Source of the DNA: an uncultured bacterium
GTDB taxonomy: Bacteria; Bacillota; Clostridia; Christensenellales; Borkfalkiaceae
NCBI GenBank assembly: GCA_934871445.1
Contig: CAKXBD010000022.1
Coordinates: 1 to 21,149, forward strand
Length of the DNA: 21,149 bases
Direction: 5' to 3'
Of the stretch, positions 7,069 through 14,392 are shown piece by piece. The notes beneath the pieces were generated by a model. The model made no database searches. It was not told the origin of the DNA and saw only the letters and a list, made by a program, of their open reading frames with translations. The first letter of the stretch is position 1. Every line of letters begins with the position of its first letter. The position numbers and the translations under genes are program-made.

Positions 7069-7875
7069 ATGATTATCTGTATCGATATAGGCAATACCAA
7101 CATCAAATATGCGATTTACGAGGGTGAAACACTGTGTATTTCTTTCCGCGTCGCCACCGATTTGAAAAAAACTTCGGATGAATACGGCTCGCAGCTCGTG
7201 AATATGTTAAAGGTGAGAGAAATTAAGCGCGATGGAATTACGGGCGGGATCATCTCGTCGGTCGTGCCTTCCCTCGATTATACGATCGAGCGTATGTGCC
7301 ATCTCTATCTCGGAATAGAGCCCTTGCGCATCGAGCCCGGCCTGAAATCCGGACTGAATATTCGCTGCGACGACGCGCGAGAAGTGGGAGCGGATCGTAT
7401 CGTCAACTGCGTTTCCGCCATTGTAAAATACGGGGAGGAAAAGCCGATGATCGTCATCGATTTCGGCACAGCCACCACGTTTAACATCATAAACGAAAGC
7501 AACGAATTTATCGGCGGGGTCATTGCTCCCGGAATAAAAGGCTCTCTCGATTCCCTCGTCAACGGTACGGCGAAGCTGCCGCGCGTGGAAATAGAAGCTC
7601 CGAAGAGCATTATCGCAAAAAATACGATTACGAACATGCAGGCGGGGATTGTGTTCGGTTTTGCCGGATTGGTGGAATATATCGTAACCCGAATTAAAAA
7701 GGAGTTGAAGGCTCCGTTTGCGAAGACGATCGCGACGGGGGGATTCAGTCAAGTCATTTCCAAAGAGGTTTCCTGCATCGATGTGGTGGATAAGCTCCTT
7801 ACATTGGAGGGCTTGAAATACCTTTATTATCTCAATCGTCCGGAAGGAGACGGACAAGCACCCGTCAAGGCATAA
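7069..7875 (+). CDS. coaX: Type III pantothenate kinase
   Basis: Catalyses the first CoA step, ATP-dependent phosphorylation of pantothenate, in the cytosol. The 268-residue protein has the CoaX signatures: N-terminal MIICIDIGNTNIKYAIYEGE (phosphate 1), VGADRIVN (107-110, with the proposed catalytic Asp109), VIDFGTATTFN (phosphate 2; family members often have Asp where N139 stands), GGVIAPGIKGS, and ATGGFS near the C-terminus. Start choice is by homology: ATG at 7069 begins the conserved strand but has no SD. A TTG at 7042 adds nine residues and has only a weak AGGG; a good AAGGAG (7013-7018) lies too far upstream of either. A small GGGCA/TGCCC hairpin (7034-7047) lies in between. Likely co-transcribed with the S component. 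Confidence 0.93.
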   Translation: MIICIDIGNTNIKYAIYEGETLCISFRVATDLKKTSDEYGSQLVNMLKVREIKRDGITGGIISSVVPSLDYTIERMCHLYLGIEPLRIEPGLKSGLNIRCDDAREVGADRIVNCVSAIVKYGEEKPMIVIDFGTATTFNIINESNEFIGGVIAPGIKGSLDSLVNGTAKLPRVEIEAPKSIIAKNTITNMQAGIVFGFAGLVEYIVTRIKKELKAPFAKTIATGGFSQVISKEVSCIDVVDKLLTLEGLKYLYYLNRPEGDGQAPVKA

Positions 7876-7933
7876 AAATTACGTGATCAGCTAAAATAAT
7901 ATTGACATCAAACATTCCAAAGGAGGCAAGACT

Positions 7934-9295
7934 ATGATGAAAAGAGTGGGCGTAGCGATATTGGGGCTCGGTGTGGTCGGAGGTGGAACGTATAAAATTC
8001 TCACCGAGCACAGAGAATTTTACCAAAAGACGCAGAACGTGGATATAGAAGTGGAAAACGTACTCGTGCGGAATCGGGAGAAGGCGCTCGCTATGGGTGT
8101 TCCGGAGGAATGTATAGCGGGAAATATCGCGGAAGTCATCGCAAATCCCGCCGTAGATATTGTCATAGAATGTATCGGCGGCGTGGAGGCGGCAAAGGAC
8201 TATGTCCTCGCGGCTCTGCACGAGGGAAAGAGCGTCGTCACGTCCAATAAGGAGCTCATCTGCAAATATTCCCACGAATTGGAACGTACGGCTCGGAGAA
8301 ATTGCTGCGGGCTTTATTTCGAAGCCAGCTGTGTGGGCGGAGTTCCGATTATCCGTACCCTGCTCGACGGCGTGCAGGCGAATTGTATTTCCGAAATGAT
8401 GGGGATTATCAACGGCACCACCAATTATATCCTGACGAAGATGGCGGAGGAGAACGAGGATTATGCCGCCGCTTTGAAAGAGGCGCAGAAGCTCGGTTAC
8501 GCCGAAGCCGATCCCACGAACGACGTGGAGGGCTTTGACGCGATGTATAAGCTGTCTATTCTTTCTTCCCTCGCTTTCCACACCAAAGTACCTTATACAA
8601 AGATTTTCCGCGAGGGAATTTCCTCGGTAGATAAAACGGACATCGCTTTCGGGAAACAGCTGGGCTATACGCTGAAACTTCTCGCGATCGGCAAAAATAC
8701 GTCCAAGGGCATTGAAGTGCGCGTACATCCTACATTTATTAAAAATTCTCATCCCCTCGCCAGTGTACACGACAGCTTTAACGCGGTGTTCCTCAAAGGC
8801 GACGCCATGGATGACATTATGCTGTACGGCCGCGGCGCAGGGGCTCTTCCCACGGGCAGTTCGGTAGTCAGCGACGTCATTTATGCGGCAACTCATTCGG
8901 ACATCAAGTATTCTACTTTCAAGAATACCGCGGCGGCGGATAAGGATACGAAGTTCGTGTCCGATTTCAGCAGCGCTTATTATCTGCGCCTGTCGGCAGC
9001 GGATAAGGCGGGCGTACTCGCAAAAGTTTCGGGGATTTTGGCAAGATACGGCATTTCCATCGTCGAACTCGTGCAGAAAGGTACGTCGGAGCTCGAAGAG
9101 GGGGAGGAAGAACAGGTCTCCTCGGTCGCGTCGGATGACGATGATTCGGCCTCCGGCACGGAATCGGAGGGAGAACGGGTTCCGCTCATTCTCATCACCC
9201 ACGCTACGACGGAAAATGCCATTCGCGGTGCGGCGGCGAAAATCGATGCTTCCGGCATGGCCAAAGTCGAAACGATCATTCGGGTAGAATCTTAA
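7934..9295 (+). CDS. hom: Homoserine dehydrogenase with an acidic insert in the ACT domain
   Basis: Reduces aspartate semialdehyde to homoserine with NAD(P)H for Thr/Met synthesis. The 453 residues include the Rossmann motif GLGVVGGG (11-18), SNKELI, GIINGTTNYIL, and the catalytic stretch YAEADPTNDVEGFDAMYK. A C-terminal ACT domain starts near residue 350 (YLRLSAADKAGVLAKVSGIL) and ends LILITHATTE...ETIIRVES. Between its strands, residues about 384-414 are an acidic/Ser-rich insert (ELEEGEEEQVSSVASDDDD) that the family normally lacks. The reading frame is intact across it. RBS AAAGGAGG lies just upstream (near 7919-7926). The gap from coaX is 58 nt with no convincing promoter, so it may share the upstream transcript. 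Confidence 0.95.
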   Translation: MMKRVGVAILGLGVVGGGTYKILTEHREFYQKTQNVDIEVENVLVRNREKALAMGVPEECIAGNIAEVIANPAVDIVIECIGGVEAAKDYVLAALHEGKSVVTSNKELICKYSHELERTARRNCCGLYFEASCVGGVPIIRTLLDGVQANCISEMMGIINGTTNYILTKMAEENEDYAAALKEAQKLGYAEADPTNDVEGFDAMYKLSILSSLAFHTKVPYTKIFREGISSVDKTDIAFGKQLGYTLKLLAIGKNTSKGIEVRVHPTFIKNSHPLASVHDSFNAVFLKGDAMDDIMLYGRGAGALPTGSSVVSDVIYAATHSDIKYSTFKNTAAADKDTKFVSDFSSAYYLRLSAADKAGVLAKVSGILARYGISIVELVQKGTSELEEGEEEQVSSVASDDDDSASGTESEGERVPLILITHATTENAIRGAAAKIDASGMAKVETIIRVES

Positions 9296-9310
9296 AAGAA
9301 AAAGGGAAAG

Positions 9311-9335
9311 GCGAGGGGAATAACCCTCGCTTTTT
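9311..9335 (+). terminator. Intrinsic terminator after hom
   Basis: GCGAGGG (9311-9317) pairs with CCCTCGC (9324-9330), then TTTTT (9331-9335). It stands only 14 nt before the next start codon. Confidence 0.88.
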
Positions 9336-9349
9336 GAACGGAAGAAAAG

Positions 9350-10228
9350 ATGAAAGGTTTAATCGTTATGAACGCCTATCCTAACGGCGAGAAATTTTAT
9401 CGTCAGAGCCGCCGTATCGCGGAGGAGAACAAAGGGATTGGAATCGGGTCCGAGATTCGTCGGACGAGCGAGATAGACGCTGCAATTCGTTTCGACGGAA
9501 AAGCGGAAGCGAGCGGCGGTTTTGATTTTGCGGTATATCTCGATAAAGATAAATATCTGGGACGAATCCTCGAAAAAACGGGAATGAGACTCTTTAATTC
9601 ATCGGAAGCGGTAGAGCTCTGCGACGATAAAATGCTGACATACCTCGCGCTTTCCGGCACGGAAATCGAGATTCCCGAATCTGTTTCGGCTCCGCTCTGT
9701 TATACGCCGGGCGTGTATCCGGACGAAGAATTTCTATCGCGCACGGCCGCGAGATTGGGATTTCCGCTCGTCGCAAAAAAAAGTTTCGGTTCCTTCGGAA
9801 AAGACGTCCGTCTGATACGGACCATGGACGAACTGAGGGCGACGGAAAAAGATTTTTTATATTGTCCGCATTTTTATCAAAGATATATTGCAGATTCGGC
9901 GGGCCGCGATATTCGCGTCATCGTCATCGGCGGTCGGGCGGTCGCCGCGATGGAGCGGCGGGCTAAAAAAGGAGAATTTCGCTCGAATGTCGAATTGGGC
10001 GGTCACGGAGTTTGCATCGGACTCACGGAATCTTTCCGCCTTGCGGCGGAAAGAGCGGCCGAGGCATTGAAATTAGACTACTGCGGCGTCGATTTGTTGG
10101 AGACTGCTTCCGGTCCCGTGCTTTGCGAGGTTAATTCCAATGCGTTTTTCGAGGGCATGGAAGCGGCGACGGGAATAAATATTGCTCGATTGTACGCGGA
10201 ACATATTTTTCGGGCGATGAACGGATAA
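9350..10228 (+). CDS. ATP-grasp ligase of the RimK/LysX type
   Basis: A 292-residue ATP-grasp enzyme predicted to join a carboxylate to an amine through an acylphosphate. Motifs: PLVAKKSFGSFGKDV (ATP-binding strand and glycine-rich loop, about 139-152), CPHFYQRYI (hinge), GRDIRVIVIG (about 185-194), YCGVDLL (D248) and the Mg-binding CEVNSNAFFEG (E260, N262/N264). These fit RimK-family alpha-L-glutamate ligases; the true acceptor (protein, cofactor or peptide) is unknown. GGAAG lies 5-6 nt before the ATG. The hom terminator ends 14 nt upstream and leaves no room for a normal promoter, so expression would come from read-through or a promoter inside hom. Confidence 0.85.
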   Translation: MKGLIVMNAYPNGEKFYRQSRRIAEENKGIGIGSEIRRTSEIDAAIRFDGKAEASGGFDFAVYLDKDKYLGRILEKTGMRLFNSSEAVELCDDKMLTYLALSGTEIEIPESVSAPLCYTPGVYPDEEFLSRTAARLGFPLVAKKSFGSFGKDVRLIRTMDELRATEKDFLYCPHFYQRYIADSAGRDIRVIVIGGRAVAAMERRAKKGEFRSNVELGGHGVCIGLTESFRLAAERAAEALKLDYCGVDLLETASGPVLCEVNSNAFFEGMEAATGINIARLYAEHIFRAMNG

Positions 10229-10230
10229 TA

Positions 10231-10258
10231 AAAACTTCCCCGCTTTGCGGCGGGGAAG
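10231..10258 (-). terminator. Terminator for the minus-strand PH-like gene, shared with the ATP-grasp gene
   Basis: A 9-bp stem CTTCCCCGC/GCGGGGAAG (10235-10243 with 10250-10258). On the minus strand it is followed by TTTTTATTAT, a proper T tract. On the plus strand no T tract follows, though it lies right after the ATP-grasp stop. Confidence 0.8.
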
Positions 10259-10281
10259 CGAGCCCTGTAAAGGGGACTTTG

Positions 10282-10791
10282 TTATGATTTTTTATCGTTG
10301 TTCTTTGTTTCGTCGGGTTTGTTTTCCTTGACGGTATAGCTGTAATCGATGTCGGGGTTTCCCTTTAAGAGAGCGCGCACAAAATCTTCGTTCCAGGAAG
10401 ACTGTACGGAGATGACGGAATAGGCCTCGCCCATATATACGGTCAGCTTGTTCGTGTCCGTATCCAATACTACGGAAGTGATATCTTTCAAAGCACACTT
10501 GCTTTTGATGATTCCGAACTGCGTAGAGAAATATTTATCGTCGACGATATACTGTGATTTGATAAGGAGCGCAACGACGATGAGCAGTCCCGCGGCGCTG
10601 ACGAGAATGAGAAAGGGATATTTCAGCCAATCGTTAAAGACGTGGAGCCCCGCATTTTCAAAAATCCGCCAGACAGAAATGGCGATGGCCGCAATGCAGA
10701 GAACGATTGCTCCGGCGCAGGCGGCGAGAATCGTTTTGGAAAATCGAAAACGAAAATATTTCGGTTGTTGAGAAGCGCTTTTCTTTTTCAT
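10282..10791 (-). CDS. Two-TM membrane protein with PH-like C-terminal domain, unknown function
   Basis: A 169-residue protein: basic N-terminus (MKKKSASQQPKYFRFRF), hydrophobic segments at about 20-40 and 58-77, then a cytoplasmic part (SQYIVDDKYFSTQFG, IKSKCALKDITSVVLD, KLTVYMGEAYSVISV) that resembles bacterial PH-like (bPH) domains following TM pairs. The tail is charged (KPDETKNNDKKS). The start was set at 10791 because an extended -10 box ends 6 nt before it; no SD is present and an upstream ATG at 10809 would lie before the predicted transcription start. The assignment to the bPH fold is by eye and tentative. Confidence 0.8.
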   Translation of the reverse strand: MKKKSASQQPKYFRFRFSKTILAACAGAIVLCIAAIAISVWRIFENAGLHVFNDWLKYPFLILVSAAGLLIVVALLIKSQYIVDDKYFSTQFGIIKSKCALKDITSVVLDTDTNKLTVYMGEAYSVISVQSSWNEDFVRALLKGNPDIDYSYTVKENKPDETKNNDKKS

Positions 10792-10797
10792 GGTTCT

Positions 10798-10826
10798 ATT
10801 ATAGCACACGAAAAAGGAAAAATCAA
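10798..10826 (-). promoter_or_regulatory. Extended -10 promoter predicting a leaderless mRNA
   Basis: Read on the minus strand: TTGATT (10826-10821), 17 nt, then TGCTATAAT, an extended -10 with TATAAT at 10803-10798. Exactly six bases separate the -10 from the ATG at 10791, so the start site falls on or next to the A of the start codon. Confidence 0.75.
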
Positions 10827-10850
10827 ATAAAATTTATTTGCGTCTGTATT

Positions 10851-11450
10851 TTATCGTTCGGTCGGGCAGTTGTTTTGTCCTTTTCCGTCTTGCGGTATTT
10901 CATTTTTCCGTCTGGGACAACGGGGCGGACGTTTGTTTTCGTCGGGAGCAAAGTCCGAATTTCCTTTTTTATGATGGGAGTTTTGTTCGTTGAAATCCGT
11001 TCCGCCGGGACAGTCCTTTTCGCTCGGACATTCGTTTTCATTCGGATAGGTAGTTCGAGGCCGGCCGTCGGAAGTTCGTCCTTCGCCGTCGCGTCCGTTT
11101 TTCGGTTGATAGGAGTCGGGCCTTCTGCCGTGCGGGCGGCGTGGAGAGGGCATTTCTTCGCTGTTGTTCGGTTTCGCGGGGCGTGCGGGTCTGACGGGAC
11201 GCGGATGAAGGGGAGCTTTCGGGCCTTCCGTCTGCCCGGGAAGTTCCGGAAATTCGGGGAGAAGAGGCCGAGGCGCGTCGGGAAAGCGGCCGTGAGAATC
11301 CTCGGAAGATTCTGTCGGGGCTTCGCGACGGGTAGGCTCGCCGTTGCGGGACTTTGTCGTTCCCGGAGTCGAGCAGGAAGCCATAATCGGTAAAGAGAAA
11401 CAAATCGTTGCCGCGCACAACGCGGTCAAAATACGGTGAAGTTTTTTCAT
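10851..11450 (-). CDS. Pro/Arg-rich lipoprotein, function unknown
   Basis: A 199-residue predicted lipoprotein. The signal peptide MKKLHRILTALCAATICFSL ends in a lipobox PIMAS-C26. The mature part is hydrophilic and low-complexity: many Pro, Arg, Glu, Lys and Gly (for instance RPVRPARPAKPNNSEEMPSP). Near the C-terminus there are four Cys-Pro dipeptides (ECPSEKDCP, RCPRR, NNCPTER). It looks disordered; no domain is recognisable. The reading frame continues upstream to 11675 but that part is antisense to the MATE gene and lacks a signal, so the start was set at 11450. No clear SD is present; a CATAAT sits about 30 nt upstream without a good -35. It is divergent from the MATE gene. Confidence 0.7.
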   Translation of the reverse strand: MKKLHRILTALCAATICFSLPIMASCSTPGTTKSRNGEPTRREAPTESSEDSHGRFPDAPRPLLPEFPELPGQTEGPKAPLHPRPVRPARPAKPNNSEEMPSPRRPHGRRPDSYQPKNGRDGEGRTSDGRPRTTYPNENECPSEKDCPGGTDFNEQNSHHKKGNSDFAPDENKRPPRCPRRKNEIPQDGKGQNNCPTER

Positions 11451-11506
11451 ATCGACAGTTTGCGTCGGAACGGGGAAAATTATGCTTTTTTCCCGTGGGT
11501 ATCCGG

Positions 11507-11535
11507 TTGCGTTTTTGAAAAAAAGTTTGTATAAT
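11507..11535 (+). promoter_or_regulatory. Promoter predicting a leaderless MATE mRNA
   Basis: TTGCGT (11507-11512), 17 nt, then perfect TATAAT (11530-11535). Six bases separate the -10 from the ATG at 11542, so the start site coincides with the start codon. The -35 is weak (3 of 6). Confidence 0.65.
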
Positions 11536-11541
11536 AATACT

Positions 11542-12981
11542 ATGGAACATTCAGATAATACGGAAGAACTACGCGCTGCGGAAGAGATGCGGCAACGAAA
11601 ACAATTCGCAAAAATGACCGAGACACCCGTTCCGAAATTGGTGGTTACACTCGGTATTCCCACCATGCTGAACATGATGGTTTCCTCGTTTTACAATCTT
11701 GCGGATACCTATTTCGTATCGGGATTGGGGGAAAACGCCACGGGTGCGGTCAACGTCGTCTTATCGCTGATGGCGCTGATTCAAGCAATCGGTTTTACAT
11801 TCGGTATGGGCGGAGGCAGTATCATTTCTCGGCTTTTAGGCAAACGCGCCCAAAAAGAAGCGGATGAGGTTTCCTCTTCGGCGTTTTTTGCCGCTGCCGT
11901 TGCGGGAACGTTGATTCTCGTATTCGGATTGATCTTTTTGACGCCTTTGATGCGTTTGCTGGGCTCTACCGAATCCATTCTGCCCAATGCCAAAGAATAT
12001 TCCCGTTATATCCTGATTGCCGCTCCGTTCATGTGCATGTCCTTTGTCATGAATAACCTTTTGCGCTCTCAGGGAAAAGCGTTTTTGTCTATGATAGGAT
12101 TAGTGACCGGTGCGGTCATTAATGTCGCTCTTGACCCGCTTCTCATCTTTGGCTTCAATATGGGCGTTACGGGTGCGGCGGTCGCTACCTTTTTGAGCCA
12201 GATGATCAGCTTCTTTATTCTGCTCTTTATGTTTCTTTCCAAACGGAGCATTACGAGGCTCCGCATCTCGGCCATCTCCCGCAATGCCTCGGTCTATTGG
12301 GAAATCGTCGTGACGGGCTTCCCGTCCTTCTGCCGTCAGATTTTGTCCAGCTTATGCACGGTTCTTCTCAATTGGGCTGTTAAACCCTATGGCGACGGAG
12401 CTTTTGCCGCGATGGGCGTCGTTCAGAAAGTATTCATGTTTGCGTTTTCCATAGCGCTCGGCATAGGGCAGGGGTATCAGCCGGTTCTCGGCTACAATTA
12501 TAGCGCAAAACGTTTTGACCGCGTCTATAAGGCATATCTGTTTACTTTGGTGTTTTCTACCGCTTTAATGACTCTGTTTGCCGTAATTTGCGCTGTCTCC
12601 GCGCCCTTTATCATGCGGGGCTTTCTCGAAGCGGAAGAATCGATGGAGATAGGCACGCTCGCTTTGCGCCTACAATGTATCTGCATGCCTCTTTTGCCTC
12701 TCAATTTCATGGCGGGGCTCACGTATCAGGTCGTGGGAAATAAGGCGCTCGCTTCGCTTTTATCCTGTTCGCGCCAAGGATTATTTTATATTCCCGCCGT
12801 GCTTGTTCTTCCCCGTATGTTTGATTTATTCGGCGTACAGTGTTCGCAATCCGTTTCCGATTTACTCGCTTTTCTGTTTGCCGTTCCCTTCACTGTAATG
12901 TTTTTCAAAAAACTTCGAATTTTACAAAAGACAGAGGGCATTCGTCCGGTTTCGGAATTTCCGCACTCGGCAGAAAAATAG
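11542..12981 (+). CDS. MATE family efflux transporter
   Basis: A 479-residue, about 12-helix exporter of the MATE (multidrug and toxin extrusion) family, driven by Na+ or H+. It begins after a hydrophilic head (MEHSDNTEELRAAEEM) with VPKLVVTLGIPTMLNMMVSS, FYNLADTYFVSGLGENATGA and GGGSIISRLLGKR, all hallmark first-half motifs; the second half has IALGIGQGYQPVLGYNYSAK and NFMAGLTYQVVGNKALASL. Substrate is unknown. The start at 11542 is supported by the promoter rather than an SD: TATAAT ends 6 nt upstream, and the in-frame ATG at 11482 lies before that. Downstream ATGs have no better SD. A terminator follows the stop. Confidence 0.93.
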   Translation: MEHSDNTEELRAAEEMRQRKQFAKMTETPVPKLVVTLGIPTMLNMMVSSFYNLADTYFVSGLGENATGAVNVVLSLMALIQAIGFTFGMGGGSIISRLLGKRAQKEADEVSSSAFFAAAVAGTLILVFGLIFLTPLMRLLGSTESILPNAKEYSRYILIAAPFMCMSFVMNNLLRSQGKAFLSMIGLVTGAVINVALDPLLIFGFNMGVTGAAVATFLSQMISFFILLFMFLSKRSITRLRISAISRNASVYWEIVVTGFPSFCRQILSSLCTVLLNWAVKPYGDGAFAAMGVVQKVFMFAFSIALGIGQGYQPVLGYNYSAKRFDRVYKAYLFTLVFSTALMTLFAVICAVSAPFIMRGFLEAEESMEIGTLALRLQCICMPLLPLNFMAGLTYQVVGNKALASLLSCSRQGLFYIPAVLVLPRMFDLFGVQCSQSVSDLLAFLFAVPFTVMFFKKLRILQKTEGIRPVSEFPHSAEK

Positions 12982-12989
12982 TTTGAAGA

Positions 12990-13021
12990 TCTCTCTCCCG
13001 AATTTGGGGGAGATTCTTTTT
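12990..13021 (+). terminator. Intrinsic terminator after MATE gene
   Basis: TCTCTCCC pairs with GGGGGAGA (about 12992-13013, one G-U pair) followed by TTCTTTTT. Confidence 0.8.
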
Positions 13022-13128
13022 ACGGAAAATGAGAGCGTTTGAGAAAAATAAAAACGGGTTATAAAAAAGTATCGGCAGGTAAAATTTTTCACAAACTGCC
13101 ATTAAGACAATCTCGGAGGTATATAGAA

Positions 13129-13449
13129 ATGATTACAATCTATAAAGATAATTTTGAAAGTGAAGTTCTCGGTTCCGCTGTTCCCGTCGTGGCGGATTTC
13201 TGGGCACCTTGGTGCGGTTATTGCCGCAGGTTGGCGCCCGTTATTGAAAGGCTCGAAAAGGAATACGGGGATAGGATTAAATTCGTGAAAATCGATACGG
13301 ACGATAATGCGTCTCTCGCAGATGAATACGGTGTGGATACCATTCCGACCCTGATCGCGTTTCGCGCCGGAGAGGCAATCGGGACCATTGTGAATCCTGC
13401 TTCTCAGGCAACTGTCGTGGATTGGTTGAAAGAAAAAGAAATTCTTTGA
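13129..13449 (+). CDS. trxA: Thioredoxin with a CGYC active site
   Basis: A 106-residue thioredoxin that reduces disulfides in the cytosol. It has the Trx fold order: VVADFWAPWCGYCRRLAP (C29 and C32, buried Asp23), IKFVKIDTDDN, and the cis-Pro loop VDTIPTLIAFR. The active site is WCGYC rather than the usual WCGPC, a substitution expected to shift redox potential. The start was set at 13129 from GGAGG 9 nt upstream (13115-13119); an in-frame TTG at 13039 would add 30 basic residues and is unlikely. A weak TTGAGA/TATAAA pair with only 15 nt spacing (13039-13065) is the best promoter I can see. trxB follows 12 nt later, so the pair is probably one operon. Confidence 0.93.
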   Translation: MITIYKDNFESEVLGSAVPVVADFWAPWCGYCRRLAPVIERLEKEYGDRIKFVKIDTDDNASLADEYGVDTIPTLIAFRAGEAIGTIVNPASQATVVDWLKEKEIL

Positions 13450-13461
13450 CGGAGCAAAGAC

Positions 13462-14376
13462 ATGGACAAGAGAAGATACGACGTTGCCATAATCGGCGGC
13501 GGCCCCGCAGGGTATACAGCGGCTCTGTATTGCGCACGGAACGGTTATTCCGTCGCGGTGGTGGAAAAACTTTCCGCGGGTGGACAGATGGCTTCTACTG
13601 ACCGAATCGATAACTATCCCGGCTTTGAGAACGGCATAGACGGCTTTGAGCTGGGCGAACGCATGCAGCGCGGCGCAGAACGTTTCGGGGCGATTACTCT
13701 GTTCGAGGAGGTTACGAACGTTTCCCTTTCGGGAGAAAACAAGACGATTTTTACAAATACAGGGGAGATTTCCGCCCGTGCCGTCGTCTTGGCAACGGGC
13801 GCAGAACCCCGTGAATTGGGCCTGAAAGACGAAAAAGAATTGGTCGGGCGGGGCGTGGCATATTGCGCGACGTGCGACGGAATGCGCTATAAGGGCAAGA
13901 CGGTCGTCGTTGCGGGCGGCGGAAACAGCGCGGTGGCCGATGCTTTATATCTTGCGAGGATTTGCAAGAAAGTGTATCTTATACATCGGCGGGACAGTCT
14001 GCGAGCATCGAAAGTGTATACTGCGCCGCTGTCTGAGAGCGGCGTGGAAATTTTATGGAATAGCCGCATAGAGGAGATATTACACGATAAAAGAGTGACG
14101 GGCGTGCGTATTGCCGACGTCCGTTCGGGAGAGGAAACTATCCTCGATTGCGATGCGTTGTTTATTGCCGTCGGACGGAAACCCGAAACGGAAATTTTCA
14201 AAAATAGTTTGGAACTCGATACCGCGGGATATATCATCGCGGATGAAAGCACTAAGACCTCCCTTCCGGGCGTATTTGCAGTCGGAGATGTACGGACGAA
14301 GGCGGTGCGACAAATCGTAACTGCGACGGCGGACGGCGCCGTTGCGGCGCATTTTATAGAAGAATATCTTCGTTAA
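13462..14376 (+). CDS. trxB: Thioredoxin reductase (NADPH type)
   Basis: FAD enzyme of 304 residues that reduces thioredoxin. It has FAD motif IIGGGPAGYTAALYC (10-24), GGQMASTDRIDNYPG, the redox-active CATC (C135, C138), the second Rossmann motif VAGGGNSAVADA, HRRDSLRA (175-182), which binds the NADPH 2'-phosphate and separates this from ferredoxin- or flavin-type reductases, and VFAVGDVRTKAVRQIVTA (FAD C-terminal motif). It lies 12 nt behind trxA, so partner and co-expression are clear. Confidence 0.96.
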   Translation: MDKRRYDVAIIGGGPAGYTAALYCARNGYSVAVVEKLSAGGQMASTDRIDNYPGFENGIDGFELGERMQRGAERFGAITLFEEVTNVSLSGENKTIFTNTGEISARAVVLATGAEPRELGLKDEKELVGRGVAYCATCDGMRYKGKTVVVAGGGNSAVADALYLARICKKVYLIHRRDSLRASKVYTAPLSESGVEILWNSRIEEILHDKRVTGVRIADVRSGEETILDCDALFIAVGRKPETEIFKNSLELDTAGYIIADESTKTSLPGVFAVGDVRTKAVRQIVTATADGAVAAHFIEEYLR

Positions 14377-14392
14377 GAAAAGTTTGATAAAG

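Noticed and set aside
7902..7907. TTGACA as a -35 box for hom
   Set aside because: No -10-like hexamer lies 15-19 nt downstream, where the hom RBS and start are located.
7865..9202. Minus-strand open frame (445 codons) opposite hom
   Set aside because: The plus strand encodes full Hom motifs; the antisense product has no recognisable domain.
10707..11393. Plus-strand open frame (228 codons) opposite the Pro-rich lipoprotein
   Set aside because: It is a weaker candidate: no RBS or known motif, whereas the minus frame has a full lipoprotein signal. Because the lipoprotein is low-complexity the choice is less certain than elsewhere.
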